Below, piece by piece: positions 60,488-64,000 of a DNA stretch of 64,000 bases. Within the stretch, counting starts at the first letter, position 1; each line of letters begins with the position of its first letter. A program made the translations under genes and the position numbers. Below the pieces are notes generated by a model. The model did no database searches and was not told the DNA's origin. It was given only the letters and a program-made list of their open reading frames with translations. Location: assembly GCF_900117455.1 (NCBI RefSeq), contig NZ_FPHO01000003.1, forward strand, positions 372,001-436,000. Reading direction: 5' to 3'. Origin of the DNA: Hyphomicrobium sp. CS1GBMeth3. Its GTDB lineage: Bacteria > Pseudomonadota > Alphaproteobacteria > Rhizobiales > Hyphomicrobiaceae.

Positions 60488-60880
60488 ATGGAACAAGCAG
60501 TGACACACACGATAGCCACGGCACACGTGCCCGCTCACGAAGGCACACAACAGCACCCGATCAAGCTCTATCTCGTGGTCTGGGGATGGCTGTTCGTGCT
60601 CAGCGCGTGCTCGTATCTGGTCGATTACTTCCAGCTGCAGGGCTATCTCAGGTGGTCCCTGATCCTGCTATTCATGATCGTGAAGGCTGGCTTGATCGTT
60701 GCCGTATTCATGCACATGGCATGGGAGCGGCTGGCGTTGATCTATGCCATCTTGGTCCCGCCCGTGGCAGTGCTCGTGTTCGTCGCCATCATGGCGTTCG
60801 AATCCGACTACACACTCTTCACCCGACAGCACTTCTTTGGGCCATACTCCCAAACTGACATTGCGCCTCCCGCACACTGA
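60488..60880 (+). CDS. Cytochrome c oxidase subunit IV (prokaryotic type)
   Basis: 130 residues from the ATG at 60488. Three helices: LYLVVWGWLFVLSACSYLVD, WSLILLFMIVKAGLIVAVFM followed by HMAWERLALIY, then AILVPPVAVLVFVAIMAFES. The middle block MIVKAGLIVAVFMHMAWE is the hallmark of the COX4/CyoD-like family. It stabilises subunits I-III. It ends the plus-strand operon; the DUF2189 gene converges with 10 nt between stops. Confidence 0.88.
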   Translation: MEQAVTHTIATAHVPAHEGTQQHPIKLYLVVWGWLFVLSACSYLVDYFQLQGYLRWSLILLFMIVKAGLIVAVFMHMAWERLALIYAILVPPVAVLVFVAIMAFESDYTLFTRQHFFGPYSQTDIAPPAH

Positions 60881-60890
60881 GCATGGAACG

Positions 60891-61814
60891 TCAGGTCGCC
60901 ACGACCTTGCGGTAGAGATGCCAAGTCGAATGTCCGAGCAACGGGAAGACGACGGCGAGGCCGAAGAAGAAGGGCAGAGAGCCTAACAGAAGGGCCGTGG
61001 CGACGATCAAGCCCCAGACTGCCATGGTCACGGGATTCTCGAGCACCGCTCGGACGGATGTCCGCACAGCGGTCGCCGCACCAACATTCCTGTCGACCAG
61101 CATGGGGAACGATACGACGCTGATCACGAGCACAAGGGCGGCGAAAACAAAGCCGACGCCGTTGCCTACCAGGATCAACTGCCAGCCGGCCTGCGTGGTG
61201 AGAACCTCATTCAAGAACTCGCCGACAGAGGCTGGTACCGCGGACCCGAAGATCTGTTGGTAGATGAGCTGGGCCACGGCAAGCCAAGCGAAGAAGATCG
61301 CCATGAGCGCCACGCCCAACACGAAAATAGAACCGAGCGAGGGGAGGTGAAAGACATCGAAGACGTGCGAGGGCGACGCGTCGAGACCGAGCTCGCGGCG
61401 CCGACTCAACTCGTAGAGGCCAACGGCTGCAAACGGGCCGACGAGCGTGAACCCCGCGAGCAGCGGGTAGACGAGCGGCAGCACCTCGTAGCCAAACGAG
61501 AGCCTGAATAGAATGATCCCGATGATCGGATAAATGATGCAGAGGAAAATCGCGTGGCTCGGAACGGCTGCGAAGTCCTCCCAACCCTTTTTCAGCGCAT
61601 CCCTTAAATCCGCCAATCCGATAGTGTTGATCGCTGGCTCGCCCGGCCGCCATATAGCGGACGCTGGCCAATGGAGATCCACGCCCGGATAGGCTTCGAC
61701 CGGCCCGGCCGGAGTTCCCGTTACGATGTGATCGAGGGCCTCGGCGGCGGCACGCTGCCGATCTTCTGGAAGAACACCAACTCGGGCAATGGCTTGTTCA
61801 AGGACCTTCAACAT
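60891..61814 (-). CDS. DUF2189 multi-helix membrane protein (copy 2)
   Basis: 307 residues from the ATG at 61814, with GGGAG 8 nt upstream; starts at 61877 or 61880 are possible but less supported. It has an extra N-terminal ~75 residues (LEQAIARVGVLPEDRQRAAA and a linker), then the same core as copy 1: TIGLADLRDALKKGWEDFAA, FLCIIYPIIGIILFRLSFGY, LAGFTLVGPFAAVGLYELSR, and C-terminal LGHSTWHLYRKVVAT. The two copies bracket the oxidase operon on opposite strands. Confidence 0.88.
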   Translation of the reverse strand: MLKVLEQAIARVGVLPEDRQRAAAEALDHIVTGTPAGPVEAYPGVDLHWPASAIWRPGEPAINTIGLADLRDALKKGWEDFAAVPSHAIFLCIIYPIIGIILFRLSFGYEVLPLVYPLLAGFTLVGPFAAVGLYELSRRRELGLDASPSHVFDVFHLPSLGSIFVLGVALMAIFFAWLAVAQLIYQQIFGSAVPASVGEFLNEVLTTQAGWQLILVGNGVGFVFAALVLVISVVSFPMLVDRNVGAATAVRTSVRAVLENPVTMAVWGLIVATALLLGSLPFFFGLAVVFPLLGHSTWHLYRKVVAT

Positions 61815-62035
61815 GACACCGCTCCCGTTACCGGTTACGAGCTGGCGCAAGATCTGAGTGTCGCTTCTAGCGCTCATCAATGCGCCGAGCAGGCCTGGCG
61901 ACCCTGTCGATGGCCTAAGGTCACCATCACACCGTAAAAAACTACTACTAGTATATCAGATCTGCGGGCTGACGCAGCCCATCTCTCTGAAATCTTGCAC
62001 TAAAGATGAAAGCGCAAACCTGAGATCACGCCTAC

Positions 62036-62266
62036 TTAGAGGCCAGCAGTCAGCAGCAGGCCGGCGCCGACCGCGACAAGCGCGAGCCCTGGCCACACGG
62101 CCCTGATTCCAAATCCTTCGGCGGGATTTATCGGCTCGAGAGTGTTGGCGGGTTTGTCGGGAGGAAGCCGTTTTCCGCCACTCAACCGGTGCCGCCGTAG
62201 AGGCTGATATGCCATGTACACCAAACCTACGAGAATTAGCACCGCACCGAGTAGTATGCTCGTCAT
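62036..62266 (-). CDS. Small two-helix membrane protein (76 residues)
   Basis: ATG at 62266 with a near-perfect SD (AGGAGG) 6 nt upstream. Two hydrophobic segments: TSILLGAVLILVGLVYMAYQ at the N-terminus and AVWPGLALVAVGAGLLLTAG at the C-terminus, joined by a basic, Pro-rich loop. No family recognised. It stands 221 nt from the DUF2189 gene, with an AT-rich gap between, and is probably expressed on its own. Confidence 0.65.
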   Translation of the reverse strand: MTSILLGAVLILVGLVYMAYQPLRRHRLSGGKRLPPDKPANTLEPINPAEGFGIRAVWPGLALVAVGAGLLLTAGL

Positions 62267-62602
62267 GCTTGCCTCCTAAAGCTCGCCCGCGCTTATTCTT
62301 TCCCGTTGGCCGAGGTCTCAGCTACTTGAAGGGCACCCACCAAGGCAACAGTGGTCGGATATCTGGTCTCGACGCCAAGCTAAGGTTCTATATGGGCCAT
62401 GTGTGGACGGCTCCGGGGCTGTCAAGGGATCGGGTTCGTCTAGTGCGAGCGGAACCATGTGTTCGGCCCCTCAGGGGTATGGTCCGAGCCCTATCTCGCG
62501 CGCTGAGCAACGCTCATCAGACACAACAGACACTAAGTGACTGGAATATCTGGCCAAAGATCGACACAGATCAACGTGGACAGACAGCAAGCTAGATGGA
62601 GT
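62267..62602. other. Intergenic region, no gene seen
   Basis: About 335 bp between the small membrane protein gene and tRNA-Ser. Short open frames are present without RBS or recognisable products. It should hold the promoter of the 62036-62266 gene. Confidence 0.5.
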
Positions 62603-62695
62603 TGGCGGAGACGAGGGGATTCGAACCCCTGATACCCCTTTAGAGGGTATAACGATTTAGCAAACCGCCGCCTTCAGCCTCTCGGCCACGTCTCC
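62603..62695 (-). tRNA. tRNA-Ser (GCT)
   Basis: The minus strand reads GGAGACG at the 5' end, paired with the 3' arm CGTCTCC, discriminator G and encoded CCA (62603-62605). Anticodon loop GGTTTGCTAAATC gives anticodon GCT. A long variable arm (ACCCTCTAAAGGGGT region) and T-arm GGGGTTCGAATCCCC confirm a class II tRNA. It decodes AGC and AGU. Confidence 0.96.
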
Positions 62696-62871
62696 GGGAA
62701 AGCACCCGTATAGAGGCGACCTCCTGCGTTGGCAAGCACAGGCCGGCCTTCGCAAAACCCCCTGCCCTAGGATCTCGGTTCATTGGTTTGCCACAGGTTC
62801 GTTATAAAGCAGACTGACGATCCTGGGCTCGCATCGGTTCCGGCGCCGGCGGGCTCACGTGGGAGGTCACC

Positions 62872-63507
62872 ATGTTGAAGCGTTCGCATGCCCTGATGGG
62901 CAGCCTCTGGCTGCTCTTGCCGACAGCAGACGCGGCGCTGGCGCTGGAGTACTGCGTCACCTGCGTCGGGCCACCCGCCATCTATCGCTGCGTGATCGAA
63001 GGCACAGAGGACGGCCCTGGTCGTGATCAGAGCGCCTCCTTGCATTGTATCTCTCAGATGGCAAAGCGCGGCGGCCACGAGACCTGCTCTGCTTCGCGCG
63101 GAGCGCCATTCCCCTGCCCCGGCCTGACGTCGGTGGTGACAGAGCCGCGCGCGCTGCCGCGGGATATTCCATCACCCGACGAGGCCGGCCTCGAGCAGCC
63201 TCATCCCGCAGAGGCCACGGCAAGCGATCCGGCCGAGCCTGCACCCCCTGCCAAGAAGAAAGTGCCGCGCACGATGGAGGAGCTGGCCGGCGATACAGTC
63301 AGATCGTCCCAGCAAGGGCTCAAGACCGCAGGCGACGCCATTGGCGGCACCGCAAAGAAGGCTGGCGAACAGATCGGCAACGCGGGAACGGCACTCGGAA
63401 GCGCCGCGACCCAAACTTGGACCTGCATCACATCACTCTTCAGCTCTTGCAGCAACGACGAGACGGTGTCCGAGGCGCCCATCGTCGATGACGCCACCGC
63501 CAACTGA
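62872..63507 (+). CDS. Secreted Cys-containing protein with Lys/Ala-rich tail, unknown
   Basis: 211 residues; GGGAGG lies 8 nt upstream. A signal peptide (SLWLLLPTADAALA) leads to a ~75-residue part with about eight cysteines (YCVTCVGPPAIYRCVI, LHCISQMAKRGGHETCSASR, FPCPG), suggesting disulfides or metal. A Pro/Glu linker follows, then an amphipathic Ala/Gly-rich helix region (RTMEELAGDTVRSSQQGLKT, GTAKKAGEQIGNAGTALGSA) and a Cys pair at the end. No named family recognised. Probably periplasmic. It stands alone, divergent from tRNA-Ser. Confidence 0.75.
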   Translation: MLKRSHALMGSLWLLLPTADAALALEYCVTCVGPPAIYRCVIEGTEDGPGRDQSASLHCISQMAKRGGHETCSASRGAPFPCPGLTSVVTEPRALPRDIPSPDEAGLEQPHPAEATASDPAEPAPPAKKKVPRTMEELAGDTVRSSQQGLKTAGDAIGGTAKKAGEQIGNAGTALGSAATQTWTCITSLFSSCSNDETVSEAPIVDDATAN

Positions 63508-63934
63508 GTCAACGCGGCCACGCCCCGTAAATTTTACGCTGGCACCGGCTTCGCTTAGCACGAATCGTTTAACTTCTAGGTCGTGGGGGAAGAACTTGCC
63601 TCGCCGGGAATGTGGGCTTGCTGCTCGCGTTTCTGCAAAGTGCATGCGTCAGAGCCTGGGGACTGGCGTCCTTTGAGCACTCTGAGCTTTTACGACCTAA
63701 CAGCTGGTCGCCGAGCCCAGCGGAACGCGTGGCAGTCCCGGACGGAGCTGCCAGAGGGAGCGTTCCGAGGGCCCGCATTGCACCGCCCAGTTCCGTCCAG
63801 GACCGCCGCGTCCTCCCGAACCTCATCAGCACCGTCGTCGTCTCGCTTCGCCATCCCCGGCGAAGGGAGAGGTGTGTCGCGGCTGATGCCGGGTGCAGAC
63901 AGGACACGGCCCCAACTCGAAGATGGAGTGCACT
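63508..63934. other. Intergenic region, no gene seen
   Basis: About 430 bp. Several open frames occur on both strands, typical of high-GC DNA, but none has a good RBS with recognisable coding. No RNA gene seen. Confidence 0.45.
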
Positions 63935-64000
63935 ATGCTGAAGCACCTTCGTCACTGGTCCACCGACGCGACCCGACCAGGGAGCGACATCCACGCCCGT
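63935..64000 (+). CDS. Possible gene start, truncated by the window edge
   Basis: ATG at 63935 with GGAG 7 nt upstream; the frame MLKHLRHWSTDATRPGSDIH continues to the last base. Too short to judge whether it is real. Confidence 0.3.
   Translation, partial: MLKHLRHWSTDATRPGSDIHAR

Noticed and set aside
1-64000. Prophage, IS element, CRISPR array or known defence system
   Set aside because: No transposase, integrase, phage structural gene, Cas gene or spacer-repeat array was recognised on either strand.

Overview
The window is about 64 kb of high-GC DNA with tightly packed genes. It reads as chromosome from an alphaproteobacterium, most plausibly the order Hyphomicrobiales. Three things point there: an aerobic (cobG/cobN) cobalamin pathway, cobalamin riboswitches, and an aa3-type oxidase cluster. 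Nothing seen fixes a genus. There is no rRNA, IS element, phage or CRISPR array; one tRNA-Ser(GCT) is present.

Layout. 1-10 kb: end of thiO, ubiE, an envelope operon (OmpA/BON coiled-coil protein, a 32-residue membrane peptide, a membrane-anchored protein with four helix-hairpin-helix-like repeats), a LuxR-type regulator convergent with a hybrid histidine kinase translationally coupled to a FIST-domain sensor (NosP/NahK-like), an Rnk-like protein and a broken NUDIX gene. 10-20 kb: a glycan module with a NodB deacetylase, a 4-TM SMR-like protein, an FAD oxidoreductase, a deacetylase-GT2 fusion, UDP-GlcNAc 2-epimerase and two tandem paralogous GT-C-like membrane proteins. Its parts resemble the ArnC/D/E-F/T logic of lipid-linked sugar transfer.

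20-48 kb is mainly B12 metabolism. There are three cobalamin riboswitches, all on the minus strand. The first precedes a btuB-like receptor followed by tonB. The second precedes cbtB-cbtA-DUF1636-cobW-cobN-cobG-cobH-cobI-cobJ. The third precedes a siderophore-type TonB receptor and a PepSY-TM protein. cobF, cobB, cobM, cobE, cobL, cobK, cobC and cobO complete the local set. The first and third leaders share the same promoter spacing, a conserved stretch of about 105 nt after the aptamer, and a hairpin that hides the Shine-Dalgarno. Within this stretch lie a TetR gene, a type III glutamine synthetase and an APC permease.

48-64 kb: a TetR regulator divergent from an RND efflux pair with four 19-bp palindromic operators between them; a graveyard of three gene fragments; a cytochrome c oxidase operon (II, I, III, a second III, IV) flanked by two DUF2189 membrane proteins; tRNA-Ser; a secreted Cys-containing protein; and a possible gene start at the window edge.
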